From: Circinella minor
Taxonomy: Eukaryota; Mucoromycota; Mucoromycetes; Mucorales; Lichtheimiaceae
Assembly: GCA_016758965.1 (NCBI GenBank)
Contig: JAEPRB010000014.1
Span: 186,001 to 250,000 of the forward strand
Length of the DNA stretch: 64,000 nt
Direction of reading: 5' to 3'
The translations under genes were made by a program, and so were the position numbers. Below the pieces are notes generated by a model. It was not told the DNA's origin and searched no databases. It saw nothing but the letters and a program-made list of their open reading frames with translations. Every line of letters begins with the position of its first letter. Within the stretch, counting starts at the first letter, position 1. Below, in pieces: positions 12,207 through 23,979 of the stretch.

Positions 12207-12450
12207 AGCAGATCTTTTGGTGTTGATTTATTTTAAAATTAACCTTTTTTTTGACAATCCGAGAGTTACAGTACACTCCTCGCTTTACTCTTGCTTTCTA
12301 TTATACTGTAGATCTCCCTTGAAATATGTTTACAATTACTATTGTTTTTCAAATTTGTTTTCTAGCACAAGAGCCTATCATCATCATCATCATATACATG
12401 CGTTACATATAACAAAAAAAAAGCTCTCCTTTGTTTATTTCTATACATCA

Positions 12451-15100
12451 TCATGCCAAAATACTATCTTCCTTTACTTCAACTTCTTCTTTTACTTCTG
12501 TCACTGAAATATCTTCTTTGACATCCTCAACGTCTGCACTTGTACTTGCACCAGCTTCGACATCGGTAACAGCTTCTTCCTCAGGATTTATTTCATCTTG
12601 CTCCTTTTGTAAGTCTTCAATCTTCTTCTCAGTATCCTTGGCAACCTCATCTTGTTCTAAATCTTTAAGATATTCACCTCGCACAAACTCAACCATAAGT
12701 TCACAATGATCAGAGTGAGGGAAAAGATCGATAGTCACAGCACGTGATGGACGGAATGGTTCACCTGGTACTTTCTTTGAAGAAGCTTTACAGAGTCTAT
12801 AGTTTTAATAGATTGTCAGAATAACCTACTCTTGTTCACTTTGATTATATATAAAAGAATAACATACGTGAAAAAATTGCCTAATGCTTGTTTTGAATCA
12901 CAACTAATATAAATGATACGATTGACTTTGGATCCACGAAGCGTTTGAATAACTGAACTATGAACACCATTTCTTGGTGGATCAAGAACTGCAACAATAT
13001 CTTCGTTGTTTGCACCTCCGATCACATCAATTTTATCTTCCACTTTATTGGCATAATAAGTGACATTTGTGATATCTATGGGGAAAACAAAAAAGCAATG
13101 ATTATTATTTTTTTACATCCTAGTATATATTACACAGATATATCAAAAATTGAACTTACTGTTGATAGCAGCATTAAGCTTTGCATCTTCAATAGCCTCA
13201 GGAACCATTTCAATACCAATCACACGATCGACAGATTTTGCCATAGTGATACCGATAGTACCTGTACCACAACATAAATCCAAAAGTGTTGTCTTTTTAT
13301 CTTTATTGATGCGACACCATTCTGCACACTTTGTATATAAAACTTCAGCTGCTGGTGTATTTACTTGGAAAAATGCACTACTCGAAATACGGAATCTAAA
13401 AATTCATTGCTGTCATCAGTTTTTGTTTTGCTTTTTGTTTCTCTATCAAACAAAACAGCAAGTAAATAACTTACTTGCAGCCAAGTAATTCTTCATGCAC
13501 GATACCATCTCCAGTTAATACTTCAATAGGTGCTTTATCAGTCATACCATTCGACGCACCATCCCATGCTTGGAATAATAGGGTAGTGACAGTCACGCGT
13601 TCATCTTCAGGTTTTTCTTGAAGACTATTCCAAAATTCGATCAACTTTTTCTTTTCGTTGGCAACTTGTTCCTCGGTCAAATCAGCTGTTTTCATTTGAA
13701 TTACAACCATAACTGTTTATATTATAACACACACATACCATTATTAGAAATTTTGTTACCAAGTATAATAAATGAACCTTTTAGATTACTAACTCACCTT
13801 CTCCAGTTCGTTGAGTTTTTGTCATTAATGTTCTCCATACACCATTCTGTTCTACTCGATCATAAACCGGAAATTCTGATTCTCGGATATAATCCTAAAG
13901 TACATGTTTATAATCAGTATAATCAACCAAAAAAAAAATCCTTTTCCTGGGATTCCTTAATAAATAATTCCTTACCTGCATATAAGAGGCAATACGTTTT
14001 GCAATATCAGGTACATTCAAACAATCCTTAGGATCCAAAACTGCTGTTATACCCAACTTGTATAAACCAAGTAGAAAACCAACGGTTGGTTTACCTTCCA
14101 AATCTTTACCAATGGTAAACTCACACTTTGTACGATATCCATTAATATCAGGCGATGGAATTGGGTCCTCCATTCTGCATGGAAATCTCCCCCTAAAAAT
14201 TACCATATATTTAAGTTTTTTTTCCATAATTACTTTTCCGCTCTGGACATTTCCAATGGGTTCCAAGATACTTACTTTCCACGAGCCCATTCTGTTTCTT
14301 TCATTGCACGTTCAGTACGATCTGATTTGGGAATATTAGCTAATTGCCACTTCAGTTTTGCCATAACAGATACACCTTTGCTATTCTTTTTCTTAAGTTG
14401 TTCATCGTAAGGTAATCTATTGCAAAAATACAATTAATATTTTAAATATATAAACAATCCCTCTTCCCCTCTCAGATCTTTATTCCTTATTCCAAATTTA
14501 TACCATCTTACTTATAGAGTGGAGTAACTTGATCTGCTAACTTTTCAGCAGGTGTACGAGTATCTTCTTCAGCTTGTTTTTGTGCTTTACGACCTCCATT
14601 CTTCCTATTATGTGCCTTTTCCATTCTTTTTTCATAATCTTCCTTAGCTTCTCGAATATGTACAGATTTCAATAATTTGCCTTTAAATTTAGCATTTTCC
14701 AACTTTTTCATCATATCAAGAGCTTCTTCTTCTGACTAAAAGTAGAATTTATTTTAATTATTTGAAGGATTGCATATATCTCGAGTTTTTTTTTTAAAAA
14801 AAAAAAAAAGAAAAGAAAAAAGGAAAACAAAACGTCGACACTTACAGATGCAGTAATAATACCATAATCCCATTTGGGTGATTTACTCATTGTTTTACAT
14901 CCTAGTTCTAATAAGTACTTCTTCACTTTTTTCCAATCGTGTTTATTAAAGTTGGAAACTCTGATGCGATGGCGTGTTTCATCTTCGGAATTGTCACTAC
15001 GACTACGCTTCTGATCAGGCCCATCATCACCTTCTTCGTCGTCATGACTACGTTTTCCAGACCACCAAGAACCAAGTAACGATTTTGCGTACTGCAACAT
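12451..15100 (-). CDS. TRM2: tRNA (uracil-5-)-methyltransferase, TRM2/TRMT2A type
   Basis: This enzyme makes 5-methyluridine at tRNA position 54 using S-adenosylmethionine. Nine exons (15100-14846, 14735-14512, 14416-14276, 14192-13976, 13894-13798, 13712-13475, 13395-13160, 13075-12868 and 12796-12451) give 653 residues. The N-terminus has a basic/acidic leader and an RRM-like fold (HRIRVSNF, WKKVKKYLLELG), as in animal TRMT2A. The methyltransferase core shows the SAM loop LLDLCCGTGTIG (about residue 430), the AVLDPPRNG motif (about 500) and the catalytic Cys in RIIYISCDSKQAL (about 527). The family C-terminal motif AVTIDLFPHSDHCELM is followed by an added Glu/Val-rich acidic tail of about 80 residues. 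A decayed copy of this last part lies downstream at 10.64-10.93 kb. Yeast Trm2 lacks the RRM, so TRMT2A-like is the better description. Confidence 0.92.
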
Positions 15101-15593
15101 GATTCAAGATAAAAATGTCTAGTAGACGAGGGAAAAAAAAAAGTTAAAAAAATGCTGGGTTAAGTAATTTAGTGGCTGGGTTTATGCTGGTAATTTCTAT
15201 CACAGATCCCCAAAAATAAATTATTGTCATTTGACTCGAACAAAGTACAAAATAAAAGTTTAGTACTTATCCACTTTTATATCACTAGATAATTGCTGTT
15301 GTGAAGACTACAATACTTAATATTAAATGGCATTCATTTAATTATGATACATTCTTTCTATAGGAAAAGACTGTTATAAACAGTATTAATGTATATAACC
15401 AAAGAAAAAGAATTAAAGTCTTGGGGTACTTCATATAGACACATTAATATATTAAAATATTTATCATTTATTAACTAATATGTATTCTATTTCGTCGCTA
15501 TCAGTATTATTTTATGTATTATTTAAATTAGGCTTCTTTGTTTCTCTATAAACAAGCGATGCTTATAAGTAGCTTGTTCAATTTCAAGTAAAA
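15101..15593. other. Gene-free spacer
   Basis: This 0.5 kb spacer holds the TRM2 promoter and the 3' end of the secreted-protein gene, both on the minus strand. It is AT-rich with no other supported feature. Confidence 0.4.
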
Positions 15594-16231
15594 TTACCTT
15601 ATGGGTACTTCAATATGATTATGATCAGCATCAAACACCTCATATGAAAATTGGTCAATTGTACCCTTTGCCACTACGTAACCTCCTGCAGGGCATGGAA
15701 CTTTTACCGTAGTTTCTCCGTATTTGCGTTGGTCTCCATTCCTTGAAAATGATAACTATAAACACATTTATAAAATGATACGTATCATCATCCATTTAGT
15801 TACAAAAGTTGGTCAAGATATATAAAAAGGTGGTAAAATCTGTTACATTAGAATAGACAAAAGTACGTATTTTTTAACTTACTACCAACATGACAGAGTA
15901 ATTTTTGTCTGCTTTCATACTACAATCAGTATTAACATATGGACAACACTCTTTATTCCCGGTAGGCATATGATGGTTGAAACGACGTCTACAAAATTGT
16001 AATACTTAGCAAAAACAGGTATCCGCAATGATGTAGTATTAACAGCAATGTTCAAGCAACGACTTACTTTGGATTATGGGCAACTGCTCTTTGTCCCGAT
16101 ACTTGATATACGTATAATTCATTACCATTATCCATTTTGTTGTAAACACAATAAGAATAAGTACAATATTGAGGCAGAATAATAATAATAAGGGCAATCA
16201 TAATAAGAGGAAGTCTTGTTATGCGAGTCAT
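15594..16231 (-). CDS. Small secreted cysteine-containing protein, unrecognised
   Basis: I do not recognise this protein. Three exons (16231-16068, 15988-15883 and 15755-15594) join in frame to 143 residues. The first roughly 22 residues are hydrophobic (ITRLPLIMIALIIIILPQ) and look like a signal peptide. The mature part has six cysteines (QYC, SYC, KECC, TDC, VPC) and ends in a soluble region with CPAGGYVVAKGTIDQFSYEV. That is the profile of a fungal secreted or cell-surface protein. Exon junctions have strong GTAAGT-type donors and TAG acceptors, and the stop follows IEVPIR. If the last GTAATT were used as a donor the protein would be longer. Neighbours give no functional hint. Confidence 0.6.
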
Positions 16232-17564
16232 ATTTAAGAAGTACAAAAATACCGTTACAGTAGATGCAATAAAAAAAGTTGAGGATTTTTTTGATTTTGA
16301 TTTTCTACACTTCTTTATATATCTGACCAAAGAAGAAAAATAAACTACTTTTACGTACGTAGCATATAGTCGATGATAAATAAGGAGAACAAGGTTACCT
16401 CGAGATACATATACATAAAAAATAATATTCGAACAAAGAAACTTATTTTTTTTGTCAATTAATATAAAATTGATTGTGCAAAAACAGGTCGTTATTATCA
16501 TTATCAAAGCATTCGTATGTTATAATGAAAATAAAGCATGTGTATTTTTTTAATTGTCTTTCACAATTTTACAATAACTATAACAAGTATAATAGTATCT
16601 TTCTTATATTCTCCGTGAAATGTGCCATGCAAATAATCATTATGTCAATTATTAGTTATGCAGAATAAATTTTTGTATGTTGCTATAAAGAAATAAAGAA
16701 AAGGCAAGATAGGCTAAGTATATAATACTTACATCCATGTATTATAATACACTTTCCCTTAACATTTCTATCACTTCATCCGACAATTTGAAACAATCAA
16801 GTTCTTATCATAACTACCCGACCCACGCTGTTCTCCTTATATTGTTTCCTCCTTCGTTCAACAAGTTGTTCCTTCTTGACGTTCGGTTTTTTTGTTGGTT
16901 ACTGCTCGCATATTAATTTCTCAAGGACTTTCTTTGGTTAACAAGGCTATTCTGGTCTGGTAATAACAAAGATCTTTTTACGTATTTGCTTTGGTTTTCT
17001 TCCCTTTTTGGCCAAGGGAGCCATCAGTAAATGTTTCTGCTGTTGCAACTGGCTAGAACTAACATCTATTACGGTACTTCAAAGCGATTATTGCTCAGAG
17101 CAAATAATTGTCATGTTTCTTTTTCTCTCTCTGATTGATGACATAGGTTTTTTGGACTTGCTCCTCTGAAAGACAACACTCGAAAATAAGGAAGTTTTTA
17201 CGTTGTTTCTTTCTGAATAAAAAAAATTCAAGAGCATGGTGTGGAATGCGCTGCTCCCGGGCCCGGACCTAGGGACTTTTTACTTTTTTCCTTCAGGATA
17301 TATCTGTAAATTGACTTCTTATTTTTTGAATTCTTGAGTAGCACATGATAGCAGGATCGCATATTTCATCAATGGTCATGGAGAGAAAGAGAAAACAAGT
17401 TTATTGTTTATTATACACAAACAAAAAGAATAAATCGAGTACGTAGAGAAAACTGACTTTTTTTTTTTTGGTTCCCTTATTGTCAAAAATAAATCCTGCA
17501 GCTATTAAAAATTACTTTCCACTTTCATATCCTATCCTATGAAATAAATACCCTCAAAAGAAAA
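16232..17564. other. Divergent intergenic region with TACGTA palindromes
   Basis: This is a 1.3 kb gene-free region between the secreted-protein gene and the PIP-box gene. It has several TACGTA hexamers (16354 overlapping pair, about 16980, about 17440) and a short GC-rich patch near 17255-17275 containing the palindrome CCGGGCCCGG. No coding or RNA gene is supported. Confidence 0.4.
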
Positions 17565-18194
17565 ATGTCATCCTCCACTTCCTTTGAACCATATAAGAAA
17601 CAATCCAGGATGACAGCATTCTTTTCAAAACAAAATAATGAACAACAGCAGCAACAGCAACAAGAAGAAGAAGTACTAACAGCAACTCGAACAAAGGTCA
17701 GAGAAGAATATCAACAGGTTATTCAACGGATCGAGTCAATTGCAAAAGATGACGAGGACGAGGACCAAGACAGGAATGATTTATGGGATCTCATGGAAGA
17801 ACAACGAATACAATCAAAAGTAATCCAAAATACATCTCATGGTGATTTATCAAAACTTGTTTCAAGATCAGGAGGTCCAACGATTCAACCACGAATAACC
17901 AAAAAGAAAAATATAAATTCAGCCATTGCAAAAATGAAAGCAAAGGTAAAAAAAAAAAAAAAAAAAAAAAAAGCAATGATTTTGATCAACTAAATAATAA
18001 CGATTTTTATTTTCAATTCATAACATAACTGTCTATATTAGCATTTGCCAAAAGAAGAAGAACATGTAAAAACAAAATCAAGTGAACCGTCACGTAATAT
18101 TAAGGTAGCCACTTTACGAAGTAATACTAGCTTATCTGCAAAAGACTTTGAACAGAGATTGAAGGAACGAATAATAGCCAAAAGTAAAAAATAA
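17565..18194 (+). CDS. Small basic/acidic protein with an N-terminal PIP-box
   Basis: Two exons (17565-17945 and 18042-18194) give 177 residues. Residues 13-20 read QSRMTAFF, an exact match to the PCNA-interacting (PIP) box pattern Q-x-x-[ILM]-x-x-[FY]-[FY], followed by basic residues and a Gln/Glu repeat. The middle is charged and helical (VREEYQQVIQRIESIAKDDE). The C-terminal part is basic with ASLSAKD-type spacing and ends in LKERIIAKSKK. No enzymatic domain is visible. By analogy to other PIP-box proteins it probably binds PCNA in the nucleus, as a replication or repair accessory factor. That role is inference, and I know no named family for it. The intron begins with a long poly-A run. 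The gene converges on the MIR-like gene. Confidence 0.7.
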
Positions 18195-18340
18195 ATTCAG
18201 CAATTGACTATGATTTTATTCTATTTTTATTTTGTTACATATAATAAAAAATGAAAATGACTGTAAATATTTATAATAATAACAGGGTGTGTGCCTGGAG
18301 TATGAAATGGAGATGGGGAGAGTAAAGAAATGTTTTATTG

Positions 18341-20527
18341 TTATTTGCTACCACCAAAGCGCGGAAGTGTTCCTGCTTTAATAAGATAAGACCATCGTTT
18401 TCGATTTTGTTTAGAAGCGTAGAGTCGAATAAGACGGGATGCTCTAGCATTCGCACAAACATCCAAATCGTCTTCATTATAGTGTCGTGGAGGTGTTTCT
18501 TGAGCCGAACTGCTTTCTGCTGGTTGAAACGATAATGCTCCAGATGTATCAATATCCTCCATAGTAGTTTGTCTTTCAAGATAATGTCCAAGATCTGTCA
18601 AATCAGTTAAAGAACGTACTTTACGCTCAGATATAGGTGTAGTGTCAGTAGGTCGAACTGAAGAATTTATATCAATGATGGCTTGGACTTGATTCACAGC
18701 ATCAAGTTCATTCTGTTCAAAAATAATTTTATATATTTTATCAACACTTTAGGTCAACCCGTAACAATAACAATAACAATTACCAAAATCGTTTATTGTT
18801 CGTTTATTTATATTTACCTGTTCTCGTGACGATCGAAAATCATGTATACTCTTTTTTTTACTTAAATAACTGATATCACGCGGAATCTTTAAATCCAGTA
18901 TACTTTTTTTTCTTTTAATCACATTCTTGTTTTTAATGGTATTAGAATCAATTCTGGGTGGAATATTATTATCATTTTCAGTTGTAGTATCTGTTGTATT
19001 ATTAGAGCCAGATGAATGGTTATTATTAATTTTGTTTACTGTTGGTGTTACTGGGATTGTTGCAACAGTAGGGTGGTATTGTAGGTCTTCTTGCATCGCT
19101 ATTTCAATGGTCCAAAGTTGCTCCGCTGCTTCTTTACCAATCATATCAACTTCTTTTGCCAATACTGGATGCATGTGATCATCTTGCGGCGTATGACTAT
19201 TTGCCGTCGGAAAATGTGGAAGAAATGTTGCAAATTTAGATGGTGAATTGTTGCTAGTAACGGGGCTTGTATTTGCTGTACTATTATTATAATGTAATAA
19301 CGGCGAAGATACACTACTCGGTACACTGGAACTGCTGTTACTCAATGGTGATATGTCTGTTGCTATGGGCAATACGGATGATGCAATACTTGGTGGTAAA
19401 GGAGGAGTAGGTCGAAATAAAGATGTGTTATGATCATGATCAGAAGAATATATTTTTCTCGGACTGCACAAATAATGGACTTGACGTAACGCAATAATAT
19501 CACCATGAAGAATCGGTTTCCGTCTACCTATTTCAAGGTCTACGTTATGACCCATATCTGTTGAGATATAATCATCATGCTCCAAGCCTAAATCTTGTAA
19601 TTCAATAGTCCATTGATTTTTCTGTCGATCATCAATATCATCGTTATTTACATCTAATAACTCTAATCCACGAAATTTTTCTTGGGCCTTGTGAGACGAC
19701 GAAAAAGGACTTGTTGTACCAGCACGGGTAAGCGCCATCGGTTGAGGTGTTACACCGGTAGGTGATCTGTGCATCATTTCCACGGGGTATAGATAAACTC
19801 GGCTATTACACCGAATAAAATTTGGTTCATATACTGCTTCAACTACTTGACGTTGTTGGGTTTTCTTTGCTATCATAGTGGAATTCAAAGCATTCCATTC
19901 AAGCTGCCATAGATAATAACTACGAGATGCCGCCATGGACTGAAGTGGTAATGTTGCAAATCGAACTGATGTTGTAGCCGTTCCAGACGATAAAGAAGAC
20001 TTGTTACCTTTTTGAGATTGTCTACAGGCAAGATATCCAGATGTACATAAACTTCGTAACTTGACTGGATGATGTGCAGGGATTCGATGAACAAACATGT
20101 TTATAATCTGAACAATCATATCACGTTGCTTTTTCGGAAGAAATTCATGTAAAGGTCGAATGTCACTACGTTTAATAATATCCCATTCTACTTGGTGATG
20201 ATGACCTTCTGTCTATTGCTGCTTAGCGTATAAAAAATTGACATCTTTTTTCGTTTCTTTTTTTTTAAATTTGGAGAGACAGATAGAGAAAGAGAGAAGT
20301 AAAGTAATTGAAAATAGTAATAAAAAAAAACAATTCCTCCCTCTTTCTTACTTCTTACCTGGATGATAGTTATTGGCCAATTCTGCACTCATTTGTAAAC
20401 GTGCTTCTTCCCTTGCATGATATTGTCGAAATCGCTGGACCTCGTCGCTTTCTTTTTTAGTCGTAACTTTATAGGCTTGCTTCACGTGTCGTTTATGCCC
20501 TTTACATAAATAAAACTTAGCCCAAAA

Positions 20528-20561
<34 letters not shown>

Positions 20562-21126
20562 AATAACTATTATCATGAAACTTACCAATTATGATTTTTT
20601 GTGGCCATAAAAATCCATATACTTTCCAAACTTTATTACAAAGCTCAGACCATGCTTTGGGAGGATCACTTGGCCAATATTGTAAAGCATTATCTAGCGT
20701 CTTTCCAAAACCTTTTGTTGATCGTAAAATATCATCTACTCGAAGCCAAGCAACCGTATCGAAATGTAATAAATGTAACATCTTTATCTGTGGTTTTTCA
20801 AGTTGATGAAAGAGAAGTTGACAATCGGATAAGGCTTGCAAGGTAGAATCGTCGTGTAAATTATGGATGACACCCGAATGAACAAGGTTAAAAGTCCATT
20901 CGCTTTGAGTAACAAGAACTGTTTGATGATATCGTGATGTTGTTGCTGCTGTTGCTACCGTAGGGTCATAATGAGGATCAATAACAAACATTTTTATAAT
21001 AGGCATCTCTCGGAATACAAAGCAAGGGTCGGTTGCTATAGTACCGGATGGAAGAATACCATGGCGCCAGTTTATTTGTGACAATATCTTTTGATTTAAT
21101 TCAGAATCTATTATTTGAGAATCCAT
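18341..21126 (-). CDS. Large MIR-domain-like protein
   Basis: Function is unknown. Four exons (21126-20586, 20499-20359, 20208-18818 and 18712-18341) give about 814 residues. From about residue 250 there are three segments resembling MIR-type beta-trefoil motifs of protein O-mannosyltransferases and IP3 receptors. These are KLRSLCTSGYLACRQS with YYLWQLEWNAL, then NQWTIELQDLGLEHDDYI with HGDIIALRQVHYLCS, then LAKEVDMIGKEAAEQLWTIE. No membrane helix or transferase domain is seen. The N-terminal 230 residues (for example GILPSGTIATDPCFVF) are not recognised. Long Ser/Asn/Thr-rich disordered stretches and basic patches fill the C-terminal half, and the end has charged helices (SRLIRLYASKQNRKRWSYL). 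Intron 1 contains a 30-base A run. The exon 2-3 acceptor (ACAG) was chosen for frame. The MIR assignment is moderate. Confidence 0.6.
20531..20560. repeat. 30-base A homopolymer in an intron
   Basis: This is an uninterrupted run of A on the plus strand inside intron 1 of the MIR-like gene, read as a T tract upstream of the acceptor on the coding strand. Its length may vary between strains or be uncertain in assembly. Confidence 0.8.
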
Positions 21127-21770
21127 CGAGGGGAAATAAAAAGAAAAGAAAAAAAAGAAAAAAAACAAGATGAAAGAGATAAAAAGGAAAAAAAGAGGAT
21201 TAAAAACTAAAAAACGTGCACATACAAAGAAAAATGATTTTTGTGTGGCGTTTTATGATCATCTGGGAGATTTCTTGTGTCACTTAAGGTGTATAATTAC
21301 ACACTTTCTATTCCTTAGAGGAAGTAATACTATTTAATATCTTTATACGTAAATATTGCAATATTGTCCTTGGAGAAAGTAATATATACATTAAATTGGC
21401 TTGTACTTTATTCGTCAAAAGTCATGCACTTTGGAGAATGTAGGTACATACGTAATACGTATGCTATTATCGACTTTTTGTTTCCTCCTTATTTATATCT
21501 TTCATGCGCTCAAACAACAAATATAAGTGTAGTACGTAATTGTATCAGAAAAACAAGGTAACTGGATTTATTAAGCAAGGTTTATGAAAACAAAATAGAA
21601 TAAAATGCGAAATTGAGGTGGGGGGAATATGCTATTGTTAATAATAATAAAATGGAAAATAGTGATAATGCAAATATTATGTAGTGATAAAGTAGGAATA
21701 GGAAATGCGCGTGTATATATATAAAATTTCTAACGGGTGAATAAAAAAAAAAGAAACGCCTTTTTTGCTT
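21127..21770. other. Gene-free spacer with diverged direct repeats
   Basis: This spacer lies between the MIR-like gene promoter and the reductase 3' end. Similar stretches recur: CCTTAGAGGAAGTAATA near 21313, CCTTGGAGAAAGTAATA near 21368 and TTGGAGAATGTAGGTA near 21431. Four TACGTA hexamers are also present. No gene is supported. Confidence 0.35.
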
Positions 21771-23979
21771 TTATGCCCAAACATCTTCTTGATATCTGCC
21801 TGTATCTCTAAGCTTGCTAACATATTCTTCTGCAGCAGCATCATCTAAACCGCCATATTGCTTGGCAAAACCAATAATTGCTTTCTGTACATCCTTAGCC
21901 ATATGTTTGGCCTCGCCACACACATAGAAGCTTGCACCATTTTGTAATAAGTTCCAAGTTTCTTCACCATTTTCTTTCAATTTATCTTGAACATAAACTT
22001 TCTTATCGGTTTCTCGGGAGAATGCATTTATCATTTTAGAAGTATCATCCAACTCATTGAAAAGTTCTTTCCATTCTTCGTTATATAAGTAATCCTCATC
22101 TTGTCTTCGACAACCAAAGTAAAGAATAGTTGGGCCAATTTGTTTACCTTGTTTCTTGCGATAAACACGTTCACGAACAAATCCACGGAATGGAGCAACC
22201 CCTGTACCTGGACCTACCATTATAACTGGTTTTGTATCGTCTGTAGGCAATTTAAAGTTGGATTGTCGAATATGAACAGGTAATTTGGCTGTATTGAGTT
22301 TGTCATCAAAGTAAGCGCCGTTGGGACCTGTGACAGAATATTCAGTTTCGACTTGAATAGCTTCATCATCATCATTAAGGTTTTTGTGAACAGCCCAAAG
22401 ATAGTTGGTATTGACACCGAATACAGTACGTTCTGGAGTGGGTTCAGGTCTGTACTTGAGAGTGACTGCAGTAACACTGACAGTATTAGGACTTTCACTG
22501 GATGAGGATGAAATGGAATAGTAACGAGGCTGGAGTCGACTAAACGATTCGACCAAGACATCACCAGGGATATGAAATACTGCACCAGTATAATCTAAAA
22601 CCTCGGCTAAGTTTCGTACAGATTCAACTACCACACGTTTATATTCATCTTTGTCTGTAGCGAGTTTCTTGATAGTTTCACCGGCTTCAGGTGTAGGTGC
22701 AAATCGAACAAGCATTTGTAAAACATCTCTTGATGGGATTTGACAGATATCCAAATAATGGCGCATCATCGCACGATATGTAGTAGGTTGAGGGAAAGGT
22801 GATTTTTTGGCTGATGTTTCATCAGCTGCAGTAACGTGGATAATTGTATCCAATTTTTCTTCAAGTCCAAGCGAGTGAGCTAATTTGAATAATTCATCTT
22901 CGCTATTCGTTGGCCAAATAGCAATATGATCACCAGTTGAATATGTCATACCAGTATTACTAATATCCACCTCGAGATGCAAACAATGTCGGTCGGATGC
23001 GGATAATAAGTCCCGGGATGTAATAGGCGCAGGATATGGCTTCTTGGCACCCCATTCAGCCACTGACAGATCGCCCAGTTCACCGGAATACACGTGGCCT
23101 TCAGTCTCTTCCAATTCGACAACCTTGTATTTTGTATCAGCTACTGCGCTACTATCTTGGCTTGTTGCATCTACTTGAAGGGCATCACCAAACAAAGGCC
23201 ATAATTGTTCCTCTTGCCAAGCTTCAAAATCATCTTCCAAACTCTTTTCGTCATCACCCATACCAAGTTCACCAATACGAGTAGCACCAGAACAGGTAAG
23301 TTTTTCATCCACGGTTTTACATACCCAATTATAGTATGTATACGAACTATTTCCGAGTCCGAATATGAAGTAGCGGAGGTTCTTGAGATTATTATTACCT
23401 TCAGAATATTCGGGGTTTTCAAGAAGATCCCAAAATTCTTGTGCGTTGTCAGTAGGTTCACCTTCACCATAGGTAGCCATGACAAAGATAGCAAGGGAAT
23501 CTTCAGGGACTTGATCCAAAAGCTTCATATTACATTGTTCAATATCTAGAACAAGTGGTGCAACGCCAAATCGTTTTTTACATTGTTTTCCAATACGTTC
23601 GGCACAATCTTCAGCAGTACCAGTTTGAGAACCATAAAATATTACAACTTTTCGATTCTATAATTATTATTATAATCACATGGTTAAGATGTTAATTAAT
23701 GGTTCGATAAAAAAAAAAATAGCTGTTTCGAACGGAAAAAAAAAAGGAATGGAAGATATATATGTAATATTTTTGTACCTGTTTTTTCATAGTTTCAACA
23801 AAATTGGATGGGTCACTCTCTCCTTTATTTTGTTCAGTGCCTTTTTCGGTGGCATTATTAATTGTATCAGAAGTGCTACTGCCAAAGAAATATTGACTGG
23901 CCAAGTAGCCTACAGCAGCAAGGCCTAAAGCACTAATAAGTAGTGTAATTTGTTTATTAACTTGAAGTTGTTTTGACAT
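21771..23979 (-). CDS. NADPH-cytochrome P450 reductase
   Basis: This ER-anchored diflavin enzyme passes electrons from NADPH through FAD and FMN to cytochrome P450s and other haem enzymes. Two exons (23979-23779 and 23657-21771) give 695 residues, the expected length. Order of parts: an N-terminal membrane anchor (ITLLISALGLAAVGYLASQY, about residues 11-30); the FMN/flavodoxin domain beginning KVVIFYGSQTGTAEDCAERI with FVMATYGEGEPTDNAQEF; a connecting/FAD domain with the FAD motif RYYSISSSS; and the NADPH domain with GPGTGVAPFRGFVRER, FGCRRQDEDYLY and FYVCGEAKHMAKDV. It ends in DVWA, placing the conserved aromatic residue that stacks on FAD next to last. The orthologous yeast gene is NCP1. 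Confidence 0.97.

Noticed and set aside
16064..16507. 147-residue version of the secreted protein starting further upstream
   Set aside because: The extra N-terminal residues are AT-rich filler with no family likeness. The Met at 16231 starts directly before a clean hydrophobic leader.
23692..23778. Reading through the first reductase intron
   Set aside because: It yields a poly-Phe/Tyr tail and a stop. Splicing from 23779 to 23657 restores the flavodoxin start KVVIFYGSQTGT.
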